Shown here piece by piece: positions 47,123 through 59,447 of a DNA stretch of 64,000 bases. Origin of the DNA: Neospora caninum Liverpool (Eukaryota; Apicomplexa; Conoidasida; Eucoccidiorida; Sarcocystidae); NCBI RefSeq assembly GCF_000208865.1, contig NC_018393.1, positions 1,426,001 through 1,490,000 of the forward strand, written 5' to 3'. Position 1 is the first letter of the stretch, and each line of letters opens with the position of its first letter. The notes beneath the pieces were generated by a model. It was not told the origin of the DNA. It worked only from the letters and a program-made list of their open reading frames with translations, and made no database searches. The position numbers and the translations under genes were made by a program.

Positions 47123-50100
47123 CGTGCCTCGAAACCGGCGCTAGGAGCCCCATCCGGCAGAATAGGCAACGGGAGAACGGGTGGTCTAGGCACTCACACG
47201 TGACAAGGACAACGGAGTGTAACGGGGAAAATGGGGAAACAACTGTTACACTCAGAAAAACACTCCAGACGGTGTGTATGGCCACGGGGCCTCGAGGAGC
47301 GGCGCCGTGGCCGGCGAGCGGCAAAAACGACTCATTTCCGGCAAAAGGGACAGAAAAAATCAAAACGCGCCGAGATGACCGACAATCTGGGGAAAGAATG
47401 GCAAGAGGAGTCAACATATAGAGAAGAAACAAATCGTATTCGACGCTTCAGGAACCGTGTTCTGCTCCAGGCTCGAGAAACATCGAGCCTCGCGGACACC
47501 AGAAACACAGCGCTATTGATCAAAAGGTGGCAACAGGAAAATAGGCTGTTTGTTTACGTGATAAACGAAGAATCAAACAGGACCTCGAAACCGAGTCGGA
47601 TGAAAAAGAGGCAACACTCTTCCGTGGCTCAGAGGGCCTGGAGGCTTCACAGTTGGCCAATCTCCTTTGAAAACCATGGGATGAGGCAGCAGGGAAGTGC
47701 CAACGGCGAGTTCCATGGCAAAAATGCACAGGGTCGAACGATTCATGCAAGTAAAAATGGAGCAACTACTACTTGAAGAGAAAACGAGGATACGGAAAAG
47801 AAAAATACCACCGCGCATTAGGAGTGGAACCATCACCCGCTGCAAGACAATGCGCAAAGCAACGTGCCACGAAAGCGCAGATTCCGCCCCTCCCATGTGT
47901 TGTGGTTGCCTTTGTCTCTCCTACAGACAGACAGCACACACCGTTTGCCTGTCTGAAGAACATGACGAAAGGCATGAAAAGAACGAGGAACCAGCTTTGT
48001 GATGTTTCTGCTTTGCCGAATTCAACATCGAAACCGACAAGACGCTGCATGCCGAGTGCCTTTCCACAGAGATCCTCGGAGCACCCCTGCTGTGCGAGGC
48101 GCACATGCAAGCGTCTCGCTTCGGGTTTTATCCATCTCGAATTTAGAGAAAAGAAGAACTTGATCCACCGGAAAAGACCAGCGAGCGCGTGACCTTGAGG
48201 GAAAAATCTAGGATTCAAGCAAGTCCACGGCTGTCACCCGAACAGGGATTCTGTTTTGAAAAAGTAAGGCACGTCCCTTTGCATCTGTCATTGTGTGCAT
48301 GGTAGCCTTATTCCGCATTGTTCCAGGCTGTCTGAGCAGCACGAACGTTTTTCATTAACGCGGGAAAAGGTAGTTGCTTTTCTCTTACCTTCCTTCGAAT
48401 AAGGTAACCGTTTTTTCGTCTATTCTCGACTTCTCTCCCTCTCCGTATCGCGTCGAACGCCGCTACTGACCGCAGATCATAGTGGTAAGCGGCGACCAGC
48501 GTCTGCTAGCTAGTACTGCAGCCACCGCCAGAACCAGACCATTTCACCGCCGACCGTGGTGGTGATCCATGGTTCTTGACTTGCGATTCCCAGGGTCTAT
48601 TCTCATTGCTTGTGCTTCACAACACACAGGAGAGAGTTTGGAGGCAAAAGGACCAACATCTACAGAGGACCAGTGCTTCGCCCCCTCTTTTGAAGTCATT
48701 GAACACCGGATCGATTGTTCGCGGTGCTCTGCCCGCAGCCCAGAAGTTCCTCTGGATCTGTCTAGCTCAAAGTTGTCGAACTACGTGTAGAAACAGGGTT
48801 GGAAGGCTCTATGTATGAACACCGAATTCTCTGAACCAGTCCGCTGATTGAGGACGGGCGCGGGGTTCGACTGTTCATGTGTTAAAATCGGGCCTTATTA
48901 TGTGAGACATCTGAAGTTACCCGGGTTCTCTGGCACGAGAATATCTACGGAAACCCACCACTTTGTGCAAACATTTACCCACGCTTCGTGTAATCAATAT
49001 GCGTGAGTTCGTCTGAGGCCAGCGCATCCGCAAAAGGGTCCATGAGGCTTATCATGATAGGATACAGACTGAGGAGACTGCATTATCGGGTGATTCCGAA
49101 TTATGCACTAGTCACAAAGCAACCTAGGAAGCAGGAGTGCATGCAATGAACGCGATTTCCATACACAGAGGAATCCAGATCCTCTTGAAGGACTCGGGAC
49201 ACGCTTGCCTGTATGTGCTGCTCGTGAACGGTGATCTCAAGATATCGTCGTTCGGCAGCCAAACAAAGGGTTGCAGGTGTTCATATTAACGTAGTTCAAA
49301 GCGTCATCTCTGAAGGGCACAATTTACCTACAAAAGTCGGACTGGCATGAGGCCCACCATAGAAACGACAAATAACGCTTTCAGGCGTGTTTCCCTGGCG
49401 TTCCACGAATACCTGTTGCATACTGGCAAACGAGAAAATTTCTGACTGGTGTTTCATCGTCTGATGCCACAATGGGAAAAAAAGAAAGAGAAAAACAGTG
49501 GCATTTCCAATGCCATCTCAGCGCCATCAGGGTACACTGGATCAATGATGACACTAAGAACCTCCAACGCTACTGAAAACAACAGCGAGATTCGGCGCCG
49601 CCGCGCACAGAAGTGGTATAGCTGCTCTTCCAGTACTTGCGTATATTCACATAGCATGGTCGTACAGACAAATATCGCGCCTCCTATACATCGGAGGAGA
49701 GCCGAAATCACTGCCACATCACAAACACACGGTTTTTGGGACGACGAAAAGGGGTCGTTTGTGTATAGAATGAATTCTGTTCCCGATCGCGAAAGTACAA
49801 GAATGACCAGACTTGCAAGATAACCCGTATAATCTCAAACACTACGGAATTTCCCAACAATATGTGAGCAGCTCGGCCGATGTCACGTAAGAACCACTTT
49901 CTCACGTTCCCATCGTGAACGTACATAAGTCGAATCGAAGCGTGTTTCCGACTCTGGCTCAAAAGCAAGGCCACGGCCACTGATAAACCTTCTGGCGTGT
50001 ACATCGTGAACGTACACAGGCGGAACACGTGCGGATGCACTAGCAACAAATGTCATGTGCACACCAGAATATGGGATAAACAGATATGCATACGTATGCA

Positions 50101-50715
50101 GCACAGTTTCCGCGTATCCGCGGTCCTCGTCAGGCCCACGTCCGTGTTGCGGGACAGGAGTGCGACACAGATGAGTTCCGCACGCGGAAGGGGTGCGTAT
50201 CGCTACACTGCTGAAGCCGGAAATGACTCACAACCCGTCGACAACGAATACGAAACTGACGGCTGCGTTCTTTACTTCCACCTCCATACAAGCGCAGCGA
50301 ACCTTTTCTGTCTGTCGATATTTTCGAACATACAGAGTCGGAGGAGCGCCGCGTTGCCATTCTCAGGCAGTGGCAGTGTGAGCTGCGCTGCTGTCAAATT
50401 TGGAAGAGACGTGATTCTCTGGAAAGGCCAGGCATGCCGTCCATAAGGTAGCCTCTACCTGCTATCCAGGCAATTGCTCTGTAGTGTTTCAAATCTGGTA
50501 CCGTCATTTTCGGCCGCCACCACTGCCGTGATGTTGACTTTTCAGGATAAGATTTCCTGTTATTCGTGGCTTCTCTTGTTTCCATGACACCTGACGGTCA
50601 CCTCTCCGACACAGCCTGTCAGGCCGTATACTCGCAGCATGTGGCATCCTGATGACGTCCCGGTCGAAGTCATACAAAAACGAGATTTCAACAGGTGATC
50701 ACCGCTTGCGCGCTA
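47123..50715. other. 3.6-kb intergenic region, start of a more AT-rich stretch
   Basis: It contains the upstream region of the RING-PHD gene (start 47122) and the 3' flank of the perforin-like gene (stop at 50716). Base composition becomes visibly more AT-rich from about 48.2 kb. Short minus-strand frames at 49454-49717 and 49708-50049 have hydrophobic stretches but no start, splice or family evidence. A 15-bp direct repeat, CATCGTGAACGTACA, occurs at 49911-49925 and 50002-50016. Confidence 0.5.
49911..50016. repeat. 15-bp direct repeat pair
   Basis: CATCGTGAACGTACA is present at 49911-49925 and again at 50002-50016, 91 bases apart. It is non-coding and of unknown role. Confidence 0.6.
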
Positions 50716-53700
50716 TTACAGGTCTGATAACTTGACGTCCGCGAGCTGGAGAGTCGAAGTACTGTTGAATTCCGGCAGTGGCGCAGCATCGGTTGTTACA
50801 GGAGCTTCCGTCGGTACGTCTGCGACCGGCTGCTGTTCCTCTTCCCCATCATGTTGATGTTTCTCGTTTTTGCCTTTCTTCCCTTTTTTCTTCTTACTGG
50901 TTCCCTTCGCTTTGCCCACGTCCGTTGCAACGTGACTGGCAGGCTCGTTCACGGTTTTGCAGATCACCCAGCCAAAAAGGGCGTGCTTGTCAAACACCCA
51001 CAGTACTCCTTTGTCCACGCCCTTCCCAGACAACTGGCATGCCTTGCCGTCTTCGGGGCAGTGAATGAATTTATCACGTACAAGCTGCATGTTCGTGTGC
51101 ATTTCCATAGCATAACCTGCCATAGGGAGGAGAAAAATATGAAAAAACGCCGGGACAATATGAGAGCATACACCTCTCTCAGTGTTACAAAAAATTTCCT
51201 GGGAACGTCTCTACAAGGGTCGTAGTGTAAGTAAAGTGTGCGAAAAAGCTGGTGCCGGATATGGCCAGTACCCCGAGAGAAGAAACAGTGTAACTTCGAG
51301 CCTCCTGCTTTCCAAGGGCTTCACCAGACCCCGTATTTCTAATTTTGTGTCAGCTTGATAGCGTTTCCGTAAAGGCAGTTTAAGTTAAGGAGTCTTTGGT
51401 TTACAGCTTGTACCGTTACATTCAGGAGCATACCGTTATATTCGATGATCTTATGTGTTCAGGGTTTGAAGAGAAAAGCCGGAACTCACCAAGCACAATG
51501 GAAGTATTTTCAGGGCATTCTACGCGAACACTTCCATCTTGATCCGGAGCGTGCTTATTCGTCTTTCCATGAGAACCAAGCGTCGCCACGTTGATGAGCT
51601 CCTGAGAAAAAGGCAAGAGAAGTTGATTTACAATACACTGCCATTCTTGTGCAACCGAATGCGCGCCAATCCTAAATCAGCCCAGTACTGGCAACCGGTA
51701 TCATAGCAGCAAGCAACCGCGAAATGATCTTCTTGTATACTACTGGTTAAAATACCCAGGCACAGAGCGGCAATCGTGACTCCCTACAGCGGTTACGAGG
51801 GAATGGCTTGATGAGATGACGGGAATCCAACGAAACTGCCTACAAAAACGATTTTGTCGACGACTTCGTCACCCTTAAACTGTCTACCACCTAAAAGCAT
51901 GCCACTTTGACACGAAACTGAATGTTTCCGTTCCGCGACATTGGATTCTAGAACCCTACCCGAACTCCGGTATATTGTTTGTCGATGCAGGCCATCCATA
52001 ACAGGTTCTTCACCGAGCCAGGTGAGGGCGTTTTTGTGCAAACCGTTTGACCTGATGGGATACGGTGAAGACAGAATCACTTGTTTGATCATATAGGAAG
52101 AGACATTGGAGTCTTGGGACAACAATTCTGCAGCCTTCGTGGTTTAACCCGTAACACGACGCTCATACTTGAAAGCACAAAAAACCGAAATGAGCGCTCT
52201 ATTGAAGAGTAAACCTAGAAATGTGCTTTGCGCCAAACCTGATCGCAGGACCGCGCATTGGAGGAGCAGAGGGCAACAGAATACCTTTCTCTAATCATAC
52301 CAAACAAACACGGCGGAAAATGAAAACGGCGTGCTTATTTTCGTTGGAGAGACGACTAAGGTGACTGATAATGTACCTGTTGTGCATGACTCTACGGAAA
52401 AGCTGTCGATCCCATCAGCACCGTCTTGGACAGATATTCCAAAGCCGCCTAAGATGACCGTCTCATCAGGACAAGTGGCTTCGAGGACCGACGCCTGGGA
52501 AGACAAGTAGCCCAAACGAATTACATCCACATGAGAGTACACCGAAAGCGCTCGGTATACAGCGGAAAGAAAGAAGAGGAAGTTCCGCTTTTCCAAGGTC
52601 ACCATTCAACGTGTAGGAACCAGCATTCATCATGAGGCAAAAACTGCAGACTCGCACAATTGATAAAACAAAGGACGACCAACGAACAATGCTTCTATAT
52701 ATAATCCGAACGCACAGGAAAGCGTCAAACATTTCCGCTGAGTGTGAACGTATCAGACGTCATCGTCTGGGTGTTAAAGGGAAAAAGTAGGTTATCGGGT
52801 TTCGCCCCCCGTTTTGCTGTTTCCGCCTGTGGATGAGTGTCCTCACTAGCTCAGCGTTGGAAAAATCTCAGTTAAACGAAGTTACGATGACGCCAAAGGA
52901 AACAACGTACCCCGCTGGCAATAGGGGTCTCAGCCACGACTTGTTGGATTTCGTTAATCGGTTCATCTCCGCAAAGAATGTAGATACGGCCGTCGTCAGT
53001 CACATCACTGGCGGTACCGACTCCGTCGCACTTTTCTCTGAGAAAACAACCAAAACAACTAGAGAAGAGTGTTTCCCTTACACGGAAACGCCCACATCAA
53101 GCTGACACTAGTGCGAATGAGCGTTAGTTGCTGTTTCCCATCCGTTACGTAAGAGTATTATGTCTGGGATGTTGCCACTCTGCGGAGTACACGCGTAAAC
53201 ACGTTCAGCGGAACTCAGTTGCTGTATATGAACGTGCACACATGCATATAAGCAGGATGGAAGTATGAATAAATGAGACGTAGATACGAATACATTTCCC
53301 ACAATTCAAAGGTACACACTCAAGCGTTCTGCTCGGCTTGTATCCTGTGCATGCCTACACACGATACAAGTAAAGAGATATATACATGTGAACATATGCG
53401 TGACGAAAACCCCGAACTTTGAAATAAAAGGTTGTTTATTTTTCTTTTTCGTGGCCATGCGCCAACCTGTATTTTTGAGCCTATCACTAACAACACGACA
53501 ATACCCCAGATCGACGTGGTCGTCAAGCTCCGCTTATCAAGAGCCTCCATACACGTGCAAAATATGCTGGCACTTTTGGAACCAACCATTATGGTATACA
53601 TGAACGCCCTAGCTGTCCCGAAGACAAGCATCGTTTACCTGCCGGGGGGGCACATACTAATGCGGAAGTTGTCGGTGCCACGCTCCTTAAAGTTCAAATG

Positions 53701-56700
53701 CATTGCAAAACCTAGAATGACGACTTGCCCTTCTGGGCACTTGGCGAATCCTGGAGGTGGGCCTGACCATGCAACCTGGGTCGCTTTGGTCAGCTGAAAA
53801 AGAGATAATAACACGTATCACGGTGAGGGGCCGACCGAAATCTGCAGGCAGCCGATGGCTCACGCCGATGTTCTGTAGAATTCCCTCATGATGCCTCGAA
53901 ACGAGGTAGGGAAGTGGCACACTGTAACGGTGCCGAAACCGATAGAACAACACGCAACAGAAAACATAAAACAATTACTACGGATCCTTCCGACTTTGAG
54001 ACTTCACTCTGCACAGGGAAGATGTGGACAAGGCTGTTGTTCACTCCTGTTCTCTTCGCAGGATCATGAATCAACTATTCATCCTCTCGTCCTGGTTACT
54101 CTTTCCAGCGGACAGCCATTTGCACCTGTTGACGCGTTCAGTGGATTTCATCTCCGATCAAAAGAAAAAAACGCGTTTGCTCATCCTTCTCGCGTTAAAC
54201 TATTTCGTTGTTGTACTTGTGAGCGTAGTCACGTGAGTCCTCTTCGATGAGCTTGTGAACACTTACCGAAGAATACTACAAAACTTCGCACTGCACAGCG
54301 TGTGCGCGCCTTTCGCGACCTTCCGCGAAAACTTTGTTTTGTTTCAGTCTTTCTCTTACCTCTGTGGGGAGATTCCGAGTAACACCTGTAAGCGCACTGA
54401 GATCCTGGGACGTCAACCCCACAGCCTTCGAATAGAACGCGACGGCCTGCTTGAAGGCTTCCTGCTTTTCGAGAGGCAGTAAAAAGTGCAGCGGCTGAAC
54501 TTCGAACTTTACCTGAAAAGTGATCAAACAGAGTAGCGACACGAACACAGCAAGCTAGTGATTCACCAACCAGAGCACGCCTTTGCACGTGTTGTGTCTT
54601 CAGATCAGGCCAGTGCCCCCGAATTCGCCCGGAACTGTAAACGTCTAATAAATGTCTTCTGCGTTTGGAAACGCGTCTACTGATGTAGGAACAAACTGAT
54701 ATACAAAGTAGCCAGCAAGAAAGCCGGGGCATGAAAATGTAGAAAACATTGCGAATCCGGATCTCTACCATACACACACGCAGAGGCGAAGAAAAGACAC
54801 CCGGTCAGGACGTATCGACCATCGATGCCAAAGACACGGTCAAAAGAAACTGGCAAGTACAGAAGTGTTTCCCTGAAGACGCACACGACTCGTCACGTTT
54901 CAGCGATCTCTCCGCCCCCACGGGAAACTCGAAGGGCAGAAAAGCAAGGCGGATGAGGACGGCTGTGAAGCACAGGCGACTAATTTTGCTAATTTGTTTG
55001 AAGAACCTCTGGTAATCATTGATACATAACAAAGAAAATGAAGAAAGCCTTGGCACACAGCGAGCGAGTTTCTCTTACAGGCATGGGGAGCTCTTCAACA
55101 GTATCGGCCCAAACCGCCAAGGCACCGGGATCAGAGACATTCGCTGGAGGCCGCCCGCCGATCACAAGTGTCTCTTTTTGTACATTCATCTCGTAATTTG
55201 ATGAGCTCTTATTCTTCGTCGTCGCGACTCCCTGATTCCCCCCTCCACTAACGCCAACCAACTGCATCTTCAACTGCGATTTAACGTCGGCTCCCTTCTT
55301 CTTCATTTTCTCCACTTCCGACCGCTTCACTGTCACTTGATACGTCATCTTCCCACCTGGACGCACAAACGTACAGAGGATTTGGAAGCGCAAGTAGTTG
55401 TAAACCAGCAGGCGATGAAACAAGCTTCCCCACGTACATCAAATAAAGCATGTACCCAAGTGCCAGTAGAAAAGGTGTACACCTACGGACAAGCATAGTC
55501 CAAATAGAGGCGAGTTGCAGACATGTGCAGAAGTAGAGTTTTTGTCAAACAGGGTTTTCTATCTCACCCGCAAACAACCGAACCAAATAGTGGGTGCCGA
55601 ACTGCTCTATAAAGCGGATCCAGGTGGGAATGTTGGAGCCAGCGCATACGTCCGCAGCCTCATCTTGACGCCATTGCTCTGGCGAGCAACCGCAGTGAGG
55701 ATTATGCCCCTCGAAGGTGTCCGGCAAGTGTTCGACGGCAGCCGCGAATGCTAATGTTACGTTCCTGAGGAGATCCAAGATAATGACAGACGTCATCCAT
55801 TCCACCAGAGGAAACATCCGTAATTATGATGCGTGTGGTCACTTCCGCCGTGTGTACGGCGATGGCGTTGCTGCGGCCAGGCTGTACCCAAGTGCCCCAT
55901 CTCCGGAGCATCCTATCCGGGAGCGCATGGATTGATCGCAACAATGCTCGACATGTCATAAGCAGCACGGCTGCGAAAATGTGTTATTTGGGGAGCGGAA
56001 ACGGCAGAGTTTCTGTGGTCTGGCTGTCTGCTGGAAGAGCCTGCAGATTCGGTTAGCTGTCACTAAATTCCGCAGTGAGTGGTGCCCATCCCGATTCTCA
56101 AATTCGCCACCTGCACTGCGCTCCCTACCACTTGAACTGGTCGCCTTGTGCAATTCCGGCTTCGTATCGCATGCAGTAGGTCCTCAGCATGTACGTCTTC
56201 GTGTCCTTCTTTGAGACCTCTTTCGCAAATTCCCTGTATCCCGCTGAGGCGGAGAAACTATTCAAGCCGATCGGATCTCCACCTTGAAGTGACGCATCCA
56301 CCGACAGCTCATTTTGGTAATCATTGAGGGTTGACAGTTCGCTGACGGTTTCGCTTTGTTTGCACGCAACGTACGGCCTAACGTAACCACCAATCGGCTG
56401 CAAAACAGTCAAATCGTTCGAGACACCGTCTTCGTTTTGGGCGTAACTAAACCGAAGCACGGGGGGCCGCAGCCCGGGGTCTCCCATAGAGCTCGGGTCC
56501 CCGATCGGATTTCCTCTGACGTGGTCATACCCCGCACCAAGATAGTCTGAAAAGGAAATGCAGGTAGAGAAGACTTCCGGGAAATCCGAGTGAGTAGTTG
56601 TAAATTTACCGTCAAACCTGCATTTTACGCACTCGTTACAAAAAGAGCACGGAGACAGTGAAATCTGCACAAAAAAGTCTGCTGAGCATAGAGAAACAAA

Positions 56701-59447
56701 GCAAAATGAGCAGAATGAGCGACCACAGTCGCTTCTTTTTCCTCCATTTGTTTTCCTTGGAAGCGCACCCCTTTTCTCCTTTTCGTTTGCTTCTCTCCAG
56801 GTTGTTTTCTGCGCCTGCCTTCCGCGGCTCCCCCTCTGTTCTCTGTCATCGCCACCCAATCCACTTTCGCCTCCTCTAAGTAGACCGAATTACGCTAATC
56901 ACATCCAAGCACTGATGTTCATTCTTTTAATCTGCGAAGGCAGATGCCAATCGCGCCGAGCAATAAACATGAGTGTAAAGAACCCGTCATCGCCATACCG
57001 TATATGCATATGCCGGGTTACAATGCAGTTGACAACTCTCCTCGAATTCCAAACAGAAAACAGACCAAAGAATCGTGTTGACTTACTAATAGCAGGAACA
57101 GTTTTAATTGCTCTGGTGTACACTGTTTCGATAGGCGTCGCAATCTGATTTGCTTCAGCAGTGCGCCGTATTTCTCGGGCCCTGTTGAGATCTGCTACGC
57201 TTTTCTCTGAAATGTTGTTCTTGTACCAGCTATCCGGGTTGGGACCATCTGCGTTGAAATGCAAGCAAGAGGAAAAGAATAGCACAATGCCCACGAAGCG
57301 AGAAGAGATCTTCCATACAACCCGAACAGCAGATACTCATATCAAGGAACGAAACACCCAACGGATCGGATCAGAATACGGCAGGAAGGCAAATAGCAGA
57401 GCAGCAGATAAATAGAGCAATGGATGGTGTATAGTACGAGCATAATTTATGTGACCTCTCCAGTCTGCAAATACAGTTTCTAGTCTGCATAACGGTTTTT
57501 CTCTCTATCATGGCCAAGGATAATGTTGAAAAGCGAGAAGCCATATGAAACCCTTGACACCATTGCCACGCCCTGCTGTACTGCAGAACAGAGCGAAGAG
57601 AAGAAGCGTGCATCGTGCAAATAGACATCAAAGGCTCGCTGCCAGGCGCTTTGAAGCCATTCTGGCATCAATGGTACAAATGCATCAGAACTGAGAATCC
57701 ATATAGGAAGCAAAGGCACAAAAAAGCTATCCTTCTCTCCTAAGTGAACCCGACCGAGTCGTTGCTGCTATAACTCACCTCGCATTTTGTTCGGCATTCT
57801 ATGTTCGAATTCTCTGAGATTTTCTTTTGACCATTTTTCTGCCTGGTCCGTCATGGGAGTCATCGACGGCTGTTGCGCGAATGGGTTTACCATACTCGTC
57901 AGTGTCGAGTCAAGGGGGCTTCGAGAAGGCTTATCTGAATGCGCGTCGGGTGCGTCGCCCAACGATGCCAACAGATTCCCATTGGAGGTTGCAGAGTCTC
58001 CAAAGTTGGAAAAATCATTCGACGAGCCAAAAATGCCTCCCGAGTCGCTGCCGAAAGCATCCTCAATGGATGAGTCCGGTGATGACCGACCTTTGTCCCT
58101 GGCCCGGGTGTTGGAGGAACTTTCAAGGTCGAAATCGAAATCCGCTGAGGAGGTGCCCATGCTTTTTAATTTGGACATAGGTCGATTCTTTTCGGCCTTC
58201 GTCAAAGAACTTATGTTGCTCTTTGAACGAGCGTCACTTTTCTGTTCCCTTTTGTTATTGGATCCGGTGTTTAATGTTCCGCTTAGGAGAGAAGACAGAC
58301 TGTCAGCGCCGGAATTGCCTTTGCCGGAACCCGTTTCACCGGAGGAGGCCCCCTTGTCTAGTCCCTTTTTGGGCTTCTTGGGCACGTCGTCTTTGAATAA
58401 ACTGTCGAAGTCGTCTTCCGTCGTAGTCGAACTAGATGCCTGGAGCAGCACAACACATCAGCTTCACACATTTTGTGAAAACTGTCTCTGATAATATCGT
58501 TGTTAAAACCGGAATACGTCACTGTGGAAAGTATTTCAAGCTGCCTGCGGAGTGGGACGTACCCGCAAACACACCACAACAGTCCCAATATCAACACGAA
58601 ACTGCCGTCAAAATCATTGAAGCGCGCAACCTCGGGTTGTGTGTGTCGCTGCGATGTTTACCCGTGCTCAAAGCTCACTCACCAACAGAAAGAGATTGTT
58701 CACTGCTAGAAGTAGCAGACTTCAGCAACCCACGCATACAGATATATTTTGATCTATGTACACGCGGCACCTGTACAGTCCGTCATACGGAGCACGTGCA
58801 CTTGCGCCGGATTAGACACGGATCGAACGGCATCTCTGTAACGAAGCAAGACCGCAACGCGAATAATCGCCGAGACAACAGCTCATAACACATACCGATT
58901 TCCTCTCAAGCAGAGATCTGCGTCCGTCGGCGGTGAGGGCCTGCTGTGCACTGTCTCCTCCCTCACCGAAACCCTGCCTTTCCTCTACTTTTGTTGGAAC
59001 CTCATCGTGAGCCTCGGGGAATTCGGTTGCCTCATCAGCAGAATGAAAAGCATGATGGCGGATGGGAACAGAAGACTGAGCCACGTGAAACGGCGTATGA
59101 CGAAGTCCCGATTCGGCAGGCCCTTTGTCTCCCGCTGCGCTAAACTGCACCGCGCGCTCTTTGCTGCTATCTACATTGACAAGGTCCCTTAGATTTGCAC
59201 CAGTGACGTCTCCATCACCGGTGACGGCACCCGAAAGACAGTGCATATGCAACGCAAAAAACAACACCAATGTGACCCCGCTGAGCCACCGCGACGGCAG
59301 AAGGCGCCATCGACTACCATACCTGCCACAGTCTGGTGGAAGTAACGCGGGATCCACTAAAGGGAAGAGAGAAAATGTGCAACAACAACATCTCACAATT
59401 GAGTCGGTGGAGAGCGGAACGCCCTTGCCATGGGCGAACAGCCTCAT
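50716..59447 (-). CDS. PLP1: Perforin-like protein with MACPF domain and apicomplexan beta-rich C-terminal repeats
   Basis: Thirteen minus-strand exons join in phase: 59447-58896, 58439-57779, 57248-57087, 56546-56129, 55764-55568, 55356-55079, 54512-54360, 53793-53639, 53037-52911, 52494-52377, 52127-51844, 51601-51490 and 51116-50716, about 1205 residues. Exon 1 has a hydrophobic signal or anchor segment at about 54-66. Exon 2 is a Ser/Asp/Lys-rich N-terminal region. Residues about 460-800 form the MACPF domain, with an FGTHY signature in exon 5. Residues about 805-1105 form three Cys-containing beta repeats, each with a CPxx..VxLGG/F-type motif, known as the membrane-binding C-terminal domain of apicomplexan perforins. 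The last 60 residues include a lysine-rich run. The family oligomerises into membrane pores; Toxoplasma PLP1 is a microneme protein used for egress from the host cell. Length and layout favour PLP1 over PLP2. The exact start is uncertain, since a good splice acceptor lies at 59357/59358. Confidence 0.87.

Noticed and set aside
49454..50049. Two hydrophobic minus-strand frames that might be exons of a membrane protein
   Set aside because: I could not join them with in-phase GT-AG sites, found no start, and recognise no family.
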